Made by a program: the position numbers and the translations under genes. The notes under the pieces were generated by a model. The model worked only from the letters and a program-made list of their open reading frames with translations, made no database searches and was not told the DNA's origin. From NCBI RefSeq assembly GCF_000003815.2, contig NC_049992.1:13688417-13752416 (forward strand): a stretch of 64,000 nucleotides of DNA. Reading direction: 5' to 3'. The DNA is from Branchiostoma floridae (lineage: Eukaryota > Chordata > Leptocardii > Amphioxiformes > Branchiostomatidae). Shown here piece after piece: positions 35,632-48,700 of this stretch (its first letter is position 1; the number at the start of each line of letters is the position of its first letter).

Positions 35632-36518
35632 ATGATTCGCAGATATTTTGAGAAAAATGCGATGGACCAAGGTAAGCCAATGTGTTAAGTTTTATTTACT
35701 GGTATCATAAAAGAATTCTTAACACGGGTATCACGTTTCTGCTCGTTATCAATATTTCAACTCGATAAGAATTTTGCCATAAGCCAGTTTTTGTTCAGTT
35801 TACCAGGTAAATTAGTCACTGTTTCCCCACGTTGTGTTTTCTGTGTGGTTGGAATACAAAAAAAAGTAACGTAAAGTAGGCACTGGGCTAATGTTGACTG
35901 GAACTTCAAATGATATGTTCCCAATCATTCCAGATACTCTATACGAAACAAATTCGGATGGTATAAACAGCTACAGGAAAAGACAAAACACACTTCATGA
36001 TTTCAAGACCCTGTTAAACACATCGCATACAGTGTACATTGCACATTAGTACTCGTAGTGCCAAAGACATACTTTTCTTACCCCCACCACATATTAATGA
36101 AAAACAATGACTCTTACTATACAATACCTACGGTTTTACATAGTATTTGTCGATAAAATTTGGATTCAAATAGGAAACATACGGAGAAATCCTCCTTAAA
36201 CCTACTTTCACATCGATTATTTTACTACCTGTTGCAAACTTCTGTGTTGCTAAGTTCTGCCATGCATAACATGATTGATTATATTTTCGCCATGTTGTCC
36301 GTTGTGAAGTGGTTGCCAGTTTTGGACGGTAATTGTAACCTTTTGCCACAGTGTTGTATCGATTCTACGTACTGGTACAAAACATGTCAAATGTTACACT
36401 AATGCCAAACTTTGTTTTCTAAACTATTACAGCAACTAGTTTTGGATTTCTAGCGGGCATAGTAGGCATAGTAGTAGGCATTATGATAGTGAGAGAAATG
36501 TTCGCTTTCAGTCAATAG
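35632..36518 (+). CDS. Candidate 72-residue single-pass membrane protein
   Basis: The proposed exons are 35632-35671, 35934-36033 and 36440-36518, with GT/AG sites and matching phases (1, then 2). The acceptor before the first exon (CAATTTCAG at 35601-35609) implies an upstream untranslated exon. The protein is charged at the N-terminus (MIRRYFEKNAMDQ). It ends in a membrane helix, GFLAGIVGIVVGIMIV, with repeated small-xxx-small spacing typical of helix packing, followed by REMFAFSQ and a stop. For the last exon, an acceptor 6 bp upstream (TATTACAG) competes with the one used, which keeps the frame. No family is recognised. Because the exons are small, chance is a real alternative. Confidence 0.4.
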
Positions 36519-36654
36519 TGACTAATGTAATAGATATTACGCAAGTTCTTACACAAACAGAAGGGGTAGTATGTGCCGCCAATTTTTTCCTTCATTTTCA
36601 CTAGGTGTGTATACCGCAATGGCATCCCTCTCCCCCTCCCCCTCCTTGCTCACA

Positions 36655-36735
36655 CGAACACACATGAACACATCGCCCACTCTTGCGGAGATGGCGCAAA
36701 GTGCACATTGGAACTTTTATAAAAAGATCAATATC
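36655..36735 (+). repeat. Short dispersed repeat, copy 2
   Basis: Partner of the 34.4-kb copy (see that entry for shared motifs). The rest of 36.52-37.08 kb shows no exon. Confidence 0.5.
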
Positions 36736-37086
36736 TACGAGAGCTTTATCTACGGCCATCATCTGTCCCTTCGAGGTTAGGTACCACCATATTGGACATG
36801 TGAGTTGTCAAGGAAAGGCGTCCTCTCTGTGTCTGTTACACCCAAGCCTGTCTTGACATCAGTTGAACGTTCAGGCAGTCTGTAGACAGAAAATAACATT
36901 GTTTAATGCTCGGGAAATACAGTAAGTATCACTGGACTGAGACAGGGAAAGCTAGAGAAACCAAATGCAGAGAAACTTAATGGAGAGGAGTAAAGACAAC
37001 ATGTACATGGTCTAAGCAGGTAGGCAGGAATAAGCCTCAACGTCCGCCCCTGTCTGAGCTATATACAGCAGAAAAGAAAAGATAAG

Positions 37087-40000
37087 TCATTTAACCAAAG
37101 ACTTTATTCCACAGAAAGCGTTTTTTGCTGAAAAGTTATCTTTAGGAATAAAACAGAATAGAACATCTTTCAGTTGGCCATACCCTGTGTTGTAGAAGTA
37201 GATAGCGGGAACCATGAGGACCAGGGCTCCCAGGGAGAACCACGTGGCGTTCCCAGTGTTGACATGGAACTGGAACGGGTCTTCTTCAAACAGGGTCCAG
37301 AACAGGAATCCTAGCGGCGTCACAAGGGACTGCAAGGAATTGAACTTCAGCAACTACAATATGCGCGCACATGTACATAAACTGTATTATAAATGACTAC
37401 ATGTTTCAGTAATTCATTCCATGCAGTTTGGGCAACAAAACTTGCTTGTACAACTCAATATTGTAAATGTGTACCGTCGTAATTGACTGCTCCAAATTTG
37501 GGCACTTCAAGATCATCGATCACGTACTTTTTAAACAGTAACGTTGTATGGACGGGATAGGGCAGGGCGCAATAAGCCTCACCGTGACCAAGGCGAGCAG
37601 CGTCGCTCCCTCAGCGTGCCGCAGTAACAGCCCCCCGCCGAAGTAGCTGACAGCGTACCCCAGGATGAAGACGGTTCCTCTGGTGCCGGGTTCGCTCGAG
37701 CAGCCCCGTCCGCCGAAGAAACACAGAAAGCCAAAAGCGACGCTGTGGAAAAAGAACACCATCGCGTCACTTGATCAACAAAAGAATTAAGACATTGTAT
37801 GTCATGTAGGCTGGTACATTGCGTTGTCAGAAATACGAAACATAGTCTATCTATTTTGAGCCTGATATTTTTCTTGAAAATGCTTAAGTTGGTATCCTGT
37901 ATTAGTCTCAGTCCAACGGTTAATACAGCGGTTTTGGTCTTTAATATGTCACAGGCTGCCATCGTTGCAAAATCGCGACTATTTAGTTCCAGATGACGAG
38001 CTCTTTAGTGCAGCTGAGTAATGATTGTCTCATCTGTGTCTCACTGTTTCCTCTGACTTTGCTTACAAGATATACTAAAGAATCATTCTTACTTTTCCCC
38101 GAAGTCGTGTATGTCAGCGCTGTTACCGAAACTGGGGATGATGTCAGTCCAGAACAGCGCGGCTGCGCACAGGAACTGGTACACGGACTCCCAGAAGAGG
38201 AACCAAATGAGGCTGATCTGGTCCCGGCGTGCTCCCTTCGTCATCTTCATCACCTTCTCTTCGATCACGTTCATCGCTGCCGCAGGCACCTAATGGTGAA
38301 AATTATGACATCATGTGTAATTCCCATCATGCTCCTTGATATCAAAGAAATGCTAGTGACGGCAATGCGACATGCGACATCCCTTTGAAAGGATTTTCTA
38401 ATCCATCGGGCTTTTAAGTCGCCGAGATGGGGCAGGCTTCGAGCGGGGCAAACTCCCTTCCACTGCAAACTACTTTTCTAGGCAAACACCCTTCCTCAGC
38501 AAACTCCCTTCCCGGCATTAGAGAACCTCCAGCTCAGCCAACTTTGTAACTAGCGAACCAGCGCCCCCCTCCCATCATAACTATAAAATAAAAGCCAGCC
38601 CCGTTTGAAGTCTGCGAAGAAGGCTAGCAGTAAGAAAAGCAAAGGTTGCTTGCTGACTGAAGTAATTGCATTGATAATTCAAGACTGTAGAATTCCTTAA
38701 TCCTTAAGATCATATCTTGTAGCCACAGATCGGGATTGGAAAGTAACAAAAGCGCCTACTCACGAATCCAATCATGAAACAGAGCGGCCACAGCACACCG
38801 GCAGCACCCTTTGCGCCCGGTGCTGTGTCAGCGCCTAGAGCTGGGATTATCTTGGGCAGCAGACAGATGAAGAGGGACAGCAGGACCAGTATGGAACAGA
38901 TGAACTTCCGCTGGGTCGGCTTCTTCTTCAGAATGAGGAGTCTGGGGAAGGAACAAACCACAACTCCGTCTGTTGTAAGGTGCACTCACACAAACGTGTA
39001 TATCAAGTCCGTATGAGGTCCGTTTGGCATTTTTCATACGCAGTCGTGCGCACAATACGCACCTCATGCGCTAACCAATCGTTTTGTGTCAGTTTCATGT
39101 ACACAGGCATGCACACAGTATACTAGTCAGTACGCGTACGTAAGGTAATTTAGTTCAGTTTAGTCATCCATCTGGTGACGCTATGAAGTCCCTCCAGATG
39201 ACTGACATAAAATGATTGAGATACGTATGAGGTGCGTATTGTACGCGTGACTGTGTGTGAAAAATAAGGACATACACCTGATATACACGCTCATGTGACT
39301 GCACCTTAAGTCATCGGTACTGCTATTTCAATAAAAGAATAGAATATGCCATGATTACCTCAGCAACATTGTGATGGGGATGGTGAAGTTCCCCAGGATG
39401 GCCTGCAGGTACGGAGCCGTTCTGGACCCGCTGGAGGCGTTCACTACCAGGACTCCGTTCAAGGCGTCAAACATCCCCACTAGGAACAGCAGGATGTGGG
39501 GGAACTTCAGGTCCGTCTCTGTGATATGGCCTACGGTGGGGAAATTCTAAATACTTTACATGGGTGGCTTACTTGGTCATGGGTGGTTTTGTTACGTGAC
39601 GTAACGTAGCGTAACCTAATACATTATAGGTTAAGTATTTTCCGTACTACCCTAGGCCTGGGTAGCCACATGAGACACCGTCATCCACAAGCGAATGCCA
39701 ATGATTATGATTGCACAAGGGATACACGAATTTCAGCTATTATGTAAAGGCTAATGAATAGTCTATATACACATGCTCATCTAATCTTTTTATGCAAGTA
39801 AAAGAACTGGTGAAAGTAAAGTGACATTTCTGTTGATAGATACGATGAAAGAAACAGACACTTACCCAGGTAAAAAGCTACCGCCAGGCACACGCCAAAG
39901 ATGACGACAAACGAGAAGCTGGCGAAGGAGAAGACAAAGTACGGGACGATGTGACCCGGTGACGTGCCGTTAGACGTCGTATTGGACGTCCCACCTGTGG

Positions 40001-40410
40001 CAGCGTCAATCCACAGGGGCAGGGACACATTCTGTGTAACCTGAACGAAATAAACCCATAACATTATGTTCGGGGTTTACTACCGATGAAAGATTATTCT
40101 GATGCAATGTTTTCGATGGTGAAATCTACAGGTAGTATTAGTTCTGCGCACCGCCATGCGTCTGTATATGAGCCATTTATCATGTATATCATGTCGAAAC
40201 TTTTCATTTCATTCTGTGAGTTTTCTTGATAACCAAAGAAACGAATAGGAACTGCAAACAAAACTAGAAAGGTTCACCTTACGTACGTACCTGTCCACTC
40301 ACGGCAAGAAAGGCGAAAATTATATTGGCTGCCAAGATAGTGGTTTCCCAGCCGAAACAGAGAGTCAGCTTGCGCCGCTGTTCATTAGTGATCTGGGCGG
40401 TTCTATCCAT
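37087..40410 (-). CDS. CRT-like transporter (drug/metabolite transporter superfamily)
   Basis: Seven minus-strand exons: 40410-40291, 40040-39866, 39530-39359, 38941-38764, 38289-38093, 37769-37583 and 37329-37087. All six junctions keep phase, giving 423 residues and a complete protein from MDRTAQITNEQRRK to IKSLVK. About ten hydrophobic helices are visible (for example TTILAANIIFAFLAV, VPYFVFSFASFSFVVIF and CSILVLLSLFICLLP). An N-glycosylation-rich loop (GGTSNTTSNGTSPG) follows helix 1. PYLQAILGNFTIPITMLL plus GFVPAAAMNVIEEKVMK match the pattern of CRT-like carriers (the Plasmodium chloroquine-resistance transporter family and relatives in Dictyostelium and plants). The family acts at vacuolar, lysosomal or plastid membranes, and PfCRT exports small peptides and drugs. 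A lysosomal place here is inference. The substrate is unknown. One intron holds a MITE. Confidence 0.88.
38977..39308. mobile_element. MITE in intron 3 of the CRT-like gene
   Basis: Left TAAGGTGCACTCACACAAAC and right GTGACTGCACCTTA are inverse. The arms stay similar for about 90 bp (GTGTATATCA, CAATACGCACCTCAT). There is no coding sequence. A TAA target duplication is possible but not clean. Confidence 0.65.
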
Positions 40411-40419
40411 CGCGTTGTG

Positions 40420-42770
40420 ACTTTAGATGGTTACAACGGATGTTTGCCAGTTGTATGTTATAAAGCTTCTATTGGGCTGAATTTAAGCTCGCAAAATCTG
40501 TGCCAACCCTCACTTGAATCAATCAGTTTGAATAGTCTCTCAAATAACAATTCGCTGTTTTTGACGGCCAGGTCTTATGACACCTTTATTTGCATTGGGT
40601 GTGACATTGAATTTGATGCCAGCAACCAATATGATAATCAATATAGAAAACAGCCATAGATATATTCCATTGACCGCTATTGAGTGATGCTATTTCGGGC
40701 ACTATGGCAGTGTTCGTTGGTCGACCCTGTTCAGCTCCAATACACTGTGTCATCATTTAGATATTTTTCAGAAGCTGACTCTTCATAACAATACCTTTTA
40801 TGGTCAAAGGATATACGGACCATCGTGTGACCACGTGATGGCCTGATCGATAACCCGATCAGCAACCTACACCTCAGGGAAAAACAATGACAGCATTGTC
40901 ATTGGCGGCACTTTGATGTGACAGGGATGGCTATGTTAACAATAAGGGTCAGATGTAGTTCAGACAAAGTACGACCGCAGAACTATGTATAATGAATAGA
41001 GATAAAGAAGGGAAGAAAGGATGAGAACGAAGGGCATTCTGGCAATAAGAAAGCATTTTATATGTTCGTTTGTTTTTGTTGGTGTGTTTTGCTTTTATTA
41101 TTCGCGTTCTGTTCTTTGGCCTGGCCACATTTATAAAAAATTGTTGACGCGATGAATGTTGGCATTGCTCGTCGGGTGGACCCTGGCTTGAGAGAGCAGT
41201 GCTGTATCTAATCTTCAGAGTCCACTGCCAAAAACGGGCGGAAAAGAAAGTTTCTAGTCGACGGATGGAATAGAGAGGTGAGGTAGATCCCATCTCCGAA
41301 GTCTTCTGAGAGAACGATTAGTTAAGTATACTGCCTAACTCGTCGGGCGGAATTGTGAGGCGAGAGAATGCAGGCACGTGTCCGGCCTCGGAGATCCATT
41401 GTCAGAAACGGGGCGGACAAGCAAGCTTCCAGTCATCGGATGGGGCAGAGGGTCAAATGAACGTTCTAGAATCCTTCATCGTTAGTTTCAGGGATGTGCA
41501 AGCTGAAGACTCCCCAGGAAAGTCATCTACACCCAGCAAGACCATCCAGCCAGCAAGAGCAGACACGAGGGATTTATCGAACTGTCGCATTTCAAACCAG
41601 TTTGCCAATAGGACGTAGACTGTTAGGCTAGCCCCTGATTTAGACTAGATCCTCCCGTGTCTAGTGACATATTGGGCTGTAAGCAGTCTCCATTCAGGGC
41701 TGATTTGGGCAAGGGTTTCCGCCTCCCCCAAGTTAATCCCTATTTGGCCAAGGTCCTTCTGTAGCATTTGCCCCTGAGGCGTCGCCAAAAAGGTCAACAT
41801 CCCCCCACGCAAAATAGCAATGGTCTTTACATACATGTTGATCCCCAACTTACGTATATTTGCTATATGTGCATCTCCATAAATGTCAAAACTACTTCTT
41901 CCCGTGTGTTGACTTTGGATGTTGCTGACTTGTTTAGCCATAGTTCTATTATTTGAAGTCAAACCCCGCAATAGTAACGTAGGTTTTAGAATCTACTCAC
42001 TATACCTATACGTCACTATCCTTGGATACGGTTAAAGAACAGTGTTATACTTACTATAGCATGTGGACTTTGAATGAACTTTGCATAGCGGGCTGGGGAC
42101 ACAAGTTATACGGGCTAAGATGTATGTTTACAAAACGGCAAATCAATGGCCTTCATCGCTTGTACGTAAATAACAACGGCAAACTTTGCGAGTGCGGGAA
42201 GGATAATTATATTGAATACAAAACGGCGAAAATCCATGCAAGTTAGACATTTACATACCAAATCTACATACTTCGGTGTCTCTTTCTCGTTGAGATGTAA
42301 AATATATTGTGAAGATTGAAAAGCGTAGCTTAATCTATACAATTAAAGTGTCGCTACCTGAATTCTGAAATGGAATGGTCCAAGGTAAAGTAACTTTTGA
42401 GTTCATTGCCCTTAACTGCCCACGGTCACAAGATAGTCAGCAATTGAGACGCCAGGGCAAGAAAGATAGCATTTCTTCCAACTGGACACAGGGAATCGTG
42501 AGTATCATCGTCAGCTTATCAAATATATAGATATCTCCTATTTGAAAGAAGCATGGATTGTGACAAGTAATTAGTACCGACGAAAAACAGCCATTCGGGA
42601 CAGATAGATATGCCAAGATTGATGTCTTATTCCTGAAGCTCCATTGACTCCACTCCAGTCCAGGATGACAAGATAAAGTATCTACCAATACGTGTTAAAA
42701 CGGTGCCAATGGTCATTGTTCTCCTGTTTTATTACTGCGTTTCTGATTGCCTTCATGTCAGAAATCAACG
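40420..42770. other. Intergenic stretch with a diverged tandem pair
   Basis: At about 41163-41275 and 41340-41450 two diverged copies share CTCGTCGGG, CCAAAAACGGGCGGA or AGAAACGGGGCGGA, and GACGGATGG or CATCGGATGG, offset about 180 bp. No multi-exon gene was recognised. One ORF is listed separately. Confidence 0.4.
41645..41971 (-). CDS. Unrecognised 108-codon reading frame
   Basis: A single open frame whose composition is more protein-like than its surroundings (AILRGGMLTFLATPQGQML, ETLAQISPEWRLLTAQ). No signal peptide, membrane helix or motif is recognised. It could be a remnant of a mobile element, an exon of an unseen gene, or chance. Confidence 0.2.
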   Translation of the reverse strand: MRGLTSNNRTMAKQVSNIQSQHTGRSSFDIYGDAHIANIRKLGINMYVKTIAILRGGMLTFLATPQGQMLQKDLGQIGINLGEAETLAQISPEWRLLTAQYVTRHGRI

Positions 42771-42775
42771 ACGAC

Positions 42776-45700
42776 ATGAGGGTGTGGTGGGGGATTTTGT
42801 TACTGGGTGCCGTTGGTGCGAAAGGTATGACAATATATGATATATATCTTACATTATATGGTCTAAACGCGGATTGTTGCTCAACTATGTATCCCTTTGA
42901 TCACTCAATCGCATTTTAGAATTTGTTGAACAGAACATTCTCTTTTCATATAAATATCAAGTGATTTGACAAGAGCTTATGACAAGCCTTGCCTATTATT
43001 CAACAGCTATATAGTTATAGTATTTATCCAGGCATATTTTTCTCCGTTAGTTTGACACAGTGGTACTATTCAGCTTGAATTGTCATTGTCATTGGTAACT
43101 CCCAAAATAGAAATTAATGTCTAAAGAGTGAAACAAAGGTAAACTTTTTCAGCTGACGTAACTCTAAAGGTGATAAATGAGATCACAAGACCCACGTGGT
43201 CGTACTCCAGGACCGTCAGCGTTCCCGCGGGAGTCAGTGTCTATGAGATGATGTTGCAGGCTCAAACAGACTTCCGTGATTTTAGGTAAAATGCATTTCT
43301 GTTATAATTTACCACGAACTTTTCGTATCTTAATTTGAAAATTCCTTAGAATTTGCATTTTAAAGGGAAATAGACAAGATAAAACGAATCCTGAATAGCT
43401 AGGAAAATTATCTAAGCGCAAGACATTGAAAGAAAAAGAAGAGAAAAAAGGAACATGAAGTTGAGAGAGGAGACAAATAAGCCTGGGTGCAAACCCTCCG
43501 TTTCCTCTATAATGTTTGACATATAGTCTTAATGACAACAACAAAGGTCGCCAGGGGAACGCACCGAAATGGCATCATTTCTTGATTCTTTCCTATGAAG
43601 GCCGCCTGTTCTGAAAATATCCGGTTCTTGTTTCCTTTCAGATTCGAGGGTACTTATTACAGTGACCTCAGCAGCCATTTCATCTGTTCCTTCAACAACC
43701 TGGCATCCAACGTGACAGGGAATACTTATTGGGGGTTTGAAAACGGCGTCAACTATCAATTCGACAGGGGTGAGTGTAATACGGACAGATGTGTAGTGGT
43801 GTAGTGTGAAACTTGGTTTAATAGTGTATGTGTGTGTGTGTGTTTGTGACTGTGAGTGTGTGTGTGTGTGCGTGTGTTTGTGTGTGTGCCTGTGTGTGCG
43901 TGTCAGTGTGACATGTCTGTGTGGCATGTGCCTGTATATCTACTGTGTCTGTATCTGCTGTTTCTGCATCACCCCTACACAGTTCTCCCTCACGATGCAT
44001 TCATACTCTTCGCACACACAGAGAAACACCAACACAGGTGTTAGGATGGGCGCGAGTGCGTGGACACCGCAGGAAGACTTTTATTTGCCAAAGGTACAAT
44101 CGTAACGAGAACGGCAGTTCGAAAATGCAATAGAACACCGAAACATCAATATCCAAACACGATCATCAAACCAATTCCAAACATATACCAAACATCACGA
44201 TTTTTCGTAATCGAGTAAGCCAAGCCGTAAAGCACAGCATAAATAGCTGCATACGTTGTTTGCCAGCCACGCAACCCCTAAAAAAACCTCCCGAAAGTAC
44301 GAAGGCCAAAAAAATGGGGGACGTGCACCAGAGCCTTAGCGCAAGCAACCAATCTTCTCTGGGGTTTCTTTCTGAAAAGAATCACTCCATGTCCTGAAAC
44401 ACACAAAACATAGTTCAAAGAAGTGATTATATTGGACTGTTAAATACAAAACACCAAGTATCAGTCACTTTCGCCAAAGGCAGAAACTTGCTACACTAAC
44501 AAACATTTCATTACCTTAAACAACGATCTTGTTGCTTCCTGGGTGTCGTGCCAAGCGTCGAATGAACAGACTACTCCTGTAGCACTATAAGTACTTACCA
44601 TACACCTGTGAATCACGCCCTGTGTGCGTGATCCCACACCTGTGATACACCTGCGTTACTGCAGAAACTCAATTATTTGCTAATTCGTCACGGTAACGAA
44701 GTTAGTTCCTCAAACGCAAATAATTATCATTTTCTGCATCACCCCTACACAGTTCTCCCTCACGATGCATTCATACTCTTCGCACACACAGAGAAACACC
44801 AACACAGGTGTTAGGATGGGCGCGAGTGCGTGGACACCGCACCGCATCGCGTCGAACGAACAAATCACGGGAAAGTTTCATGCAAGATTAAAAGTCTATC
44901 GCCATATAAACAGCCGACCTCTCCTTCAATGATCCACCTTCCGTATCTGTTATACAGTCTGTCTGGAAAACCTGAAAGGGAATGTAGCCACAAACAAGAA
45001 ACATCATTAACAACAGTCTTTTGCATGTCGAGGTCCAACTCTCCAGCTGTATCATAACTAGGACGCCCAGAAGTGCTTAACTTGGAGCCTGATTTGGTTC
45101 TTGTGTGATACTTCTGAAAAGGAATCTGTCAGATGAGAGATCTATACAAGCCAATGTACAAGACTTCTGCAACATGTTGACTGGGCAGTTGACCTTTCCT
45201 GTGCGTGCAATAGGTGCCGAGCTGCCATCTCTATACTGATCAGTCTTCCTTGATCCTAAAACAAACACAATCACTTCTCAGATAGAGAAAAATTACATGA
45301 TAACCATTGTAAAATTCGATGTTCCTCAGCAAACCTGCAGAAGAAGTCGAGAGAAAAGTAAACGTCCTTATAGAACTAAGTTTGAATAAATTGTGTTATG
45401 TTCCTGTGCAAACATGACCCAAAGTGTGTTCCTGTACCAGCATGACCAACATATCAGGAGTTATTGGGCATATGAGCTCTTCTGTTGGCGAATGCAGCCT
45501 TCTCTATGGAAGAAACAGATGAAAAATGTTGTATCACAAGTTCCCATAAACACAATGCTACATAAAGAGGAAGTGCTTTGAAACTACCACTTTCGGTAAT
45601 ATACTGGCAAACTCACGCCACTTGTTGAACGCAGCCCTTTATTGCGCCACAGTTTTAGGTACTCTCGAAGCTACAGAAACTGGGTAATTTCCCTGCCAGC

Positions 45701-48700
45701 TCCATCAGATATGTATCCATCAGCTCTGCAGCGTCTTCTCAGATACCGAGCTTGTACAAGTCAGCTCAGACGGGAATATGTAGGAAGAGAAATAATAAAA
45801 ACAAATGTTAATTATCTTCAACACAAAAATAAGTATGCTGAATACTAATTACTCCTATACTAATCCCGATTAAGACAAATCGTTACCGTGGGCGCTACAA
45901 TAAAAAGCCAACATAACACAGTCACTGGGCAAATCACAGCATTCACATAGCTGGGCCAATCCACGGCCTGCCCTGGGCATCAAGAGACAGCATTAACATA
46001 GCTGGGCCATTCAACGGCCTGCCCTGCCTTAGTGTCCACTCATGACACTATTACATCACACAAACACCACAATGTCTTCTCACTGAACAACTCTTCAATC
46101 AACTTGTGTGCATTTTCATCACACTCACTGGGCATCAAATAACAGACAGCATAAACATAGCTGGGCCAATCAACGGCCTGCACTGGGCATCAAGAGACAG
46201 CATTAACATAGCTGGGCCATTCAACGGCCTGCCCTGCTTTAGTGTTCCATCATGACATTATAACATCACACAAACACCACAATGTCTTCTCACTGAAGAA
46301 CTCTTCAATCAACTTGTGTTCGATTACTTCACACATAAATCACAAAGTCTTCTCTCCGAAGAACTCTTACACCAACCTGTGTGAAATGATGTCAGACATA
46401 CTTCACAAAATCTTCTCATTGAATAACACTTCAACGATCTAGTGTGTCATTACATCAGACATACATCACGATGTTTTCTCACTGAAAAACACTACAGTGA
46501 ACTTGCGTATCATAACGCCAAACATGCATCACAAAGACTTATCACCGAAAAAACATCAATGAACTTGCTTGTCATAACATCACAGTCTTCTCACTGAAGA
46601 TCGCTTCAACTATCTTGTGTGTCGTTACCTCAGACATACATCACGGTGTCTTCTCATTGAAGAACATTGAAGAACTTGTGCGCAATTACATCAAACTTCA
46701 CATGTGAATTTCTTCTCATTGAAGAACACTTCAATGAACTAGACATACATCACAATGTGTTCTCACCGTAAAACACCCAAAAGCACTTGCGTGTCATTAC
46801 GCCAGACGTACATCACAGTCTAATCACTGAAGAACATCTCAACGAACTCGATTGTCATAATATCAGACAAATCACAAAGTCCTCTCACTGAAGAACTCTT
46901 CAACTTGTGTGCAATTACATCAAACTTCACACTTGTAAAACAATGGCAATTTCTTCTCATTGAAGAACATTTCAATGAGCTAGACATACATCGCGATGTA
47001 CGTGTTCTCACCGTAAAACACCATAACGAACTTGCGTATCATTACGTCAGACATACATCACAAAGTCTTCTCACTGAAAAACACCTCAACAAACTTGTGT
47101 GTCATTACTCCAGACGTACACCAGTCTTTTCACTGAAGAACTGTTCCACCAACGTATGTCCAATTCTTCTCACTGAAGAACACTGCAACCAACTTGTGTT
47201 CAATTACGTCACCCATCACCGTGAATTGTCACTGGAAAACATTTTAAAAAACAAAAACAACATTATCTCTCAGTTAACTTATCAGCAGAAATGCGTAAAG
47301 GCAATCATTCTATCACCAAATTGTGCCGTTTCTAAAGAGGTTCCACGATATTCTTATATCAACACAAAATGTCACTTGTACATCATCATTAAATAACGTT
47401 TACATTCACATCAGTACAGTAATAGCGTCAATCCTGTACTTACAACTTTCCCAAACACTTAATAACTTGAAATCAATCTGACCAGCAGAATTCAGTCATA
47501 GTTTTGTCCAGCCAAGTCTAAATACGATGCATCGTCTTGTAAACAAGGAGAAAAAACTCTGGAGTTAACCCAATTTTCCTCTTTCTGTTCAAGTGAAAAG
47601 CAAATCTGACAACTTGGTGAAGACTTAACTTTCTATCCAAAAAATTAATTCAGGTAGATCGATTTCATGCTCATCCTCATCAGCAAAATTGCTCAAATGA
47701 ACTGCTATTCCCTCACTGACCTTGGCACCCAAGTCAAATCAAGAACTAATGTTTTTATCCTTGAAAAAACTCAAAGCAAAAACGTGTGTCTCTTCACACT
47801 GTCAGTCATCACAATTCTCACAGCGGCATTATATTCACAATGCCATATCACACATTATCCGGTCATTTCCTTTTATCAAACCACTGAACACAAAATATCT
47901 TTTAGTTCTCTCCCAGTAGCACTCTGTACAATCTGTGTCATTCCAAGTACATTGAACATAACTACCTAAATCACAAAATCACCACCATGACATTCCGAAG
48001 TCACATAGGAATACACCAAACGCGCATCTTCCGAAACCGGAAAACAATTCATTGAACATAAAATACTCATAAAGAATTTTTTTTTCTCATAGCTATGTAG
48101 TCTAGCACTTTACAGTACCATAATTAACGTGATTTCATCACAGAATACATCTATCTCATCATAATCCTAAAATCAACCAGGCATTCAAACCTACCTGATC
48201 TTCGATAATAGCCACGTGTATAACAGGCATTGTGTACGTCTCTTTCTACAGCTAAAACAAATCTACTAAAACAGAATACAACATGTTCACATTGTATCGA
48301 CACCAACAACTTAAACCCTTACCAACTGACCATTGCTCTTGGCCAACATAATATAGTAATGGTTCCCAGACACATTTACCTGGATAAGAATCAATTTCGA
48401 AATTACCTGAGCAAACGTGCCCTGCTTACGTTTTCCCAAATTCTTTTGCTGCTCAAGTCCAGACACTGGGACATACGTTAGAGCACAAATTAATGTGCGT
48501 ACCATAGAACAAGAAAAAGTCTTATTTACCTGATGGATGCGTAGCTATAGAAAAGGGATTGCATACAAAAGGACACTTTGAAACTTCTTAAATGCGTCCA
48601 AGCTTCCAAGATCAAAAACTGCAGTGGAAACAAAAACACGGTTATTGACAGCACTGGCATTATCAGGCAAACCTGGAAGCATTCCGAAGCCCCAGCCTGT

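Noticed and set aside
46905-47396. 163-codon open frame
   Set aside because: Mostly the 63-bp minisatellite; no start context, splice sites or protein-like ending.
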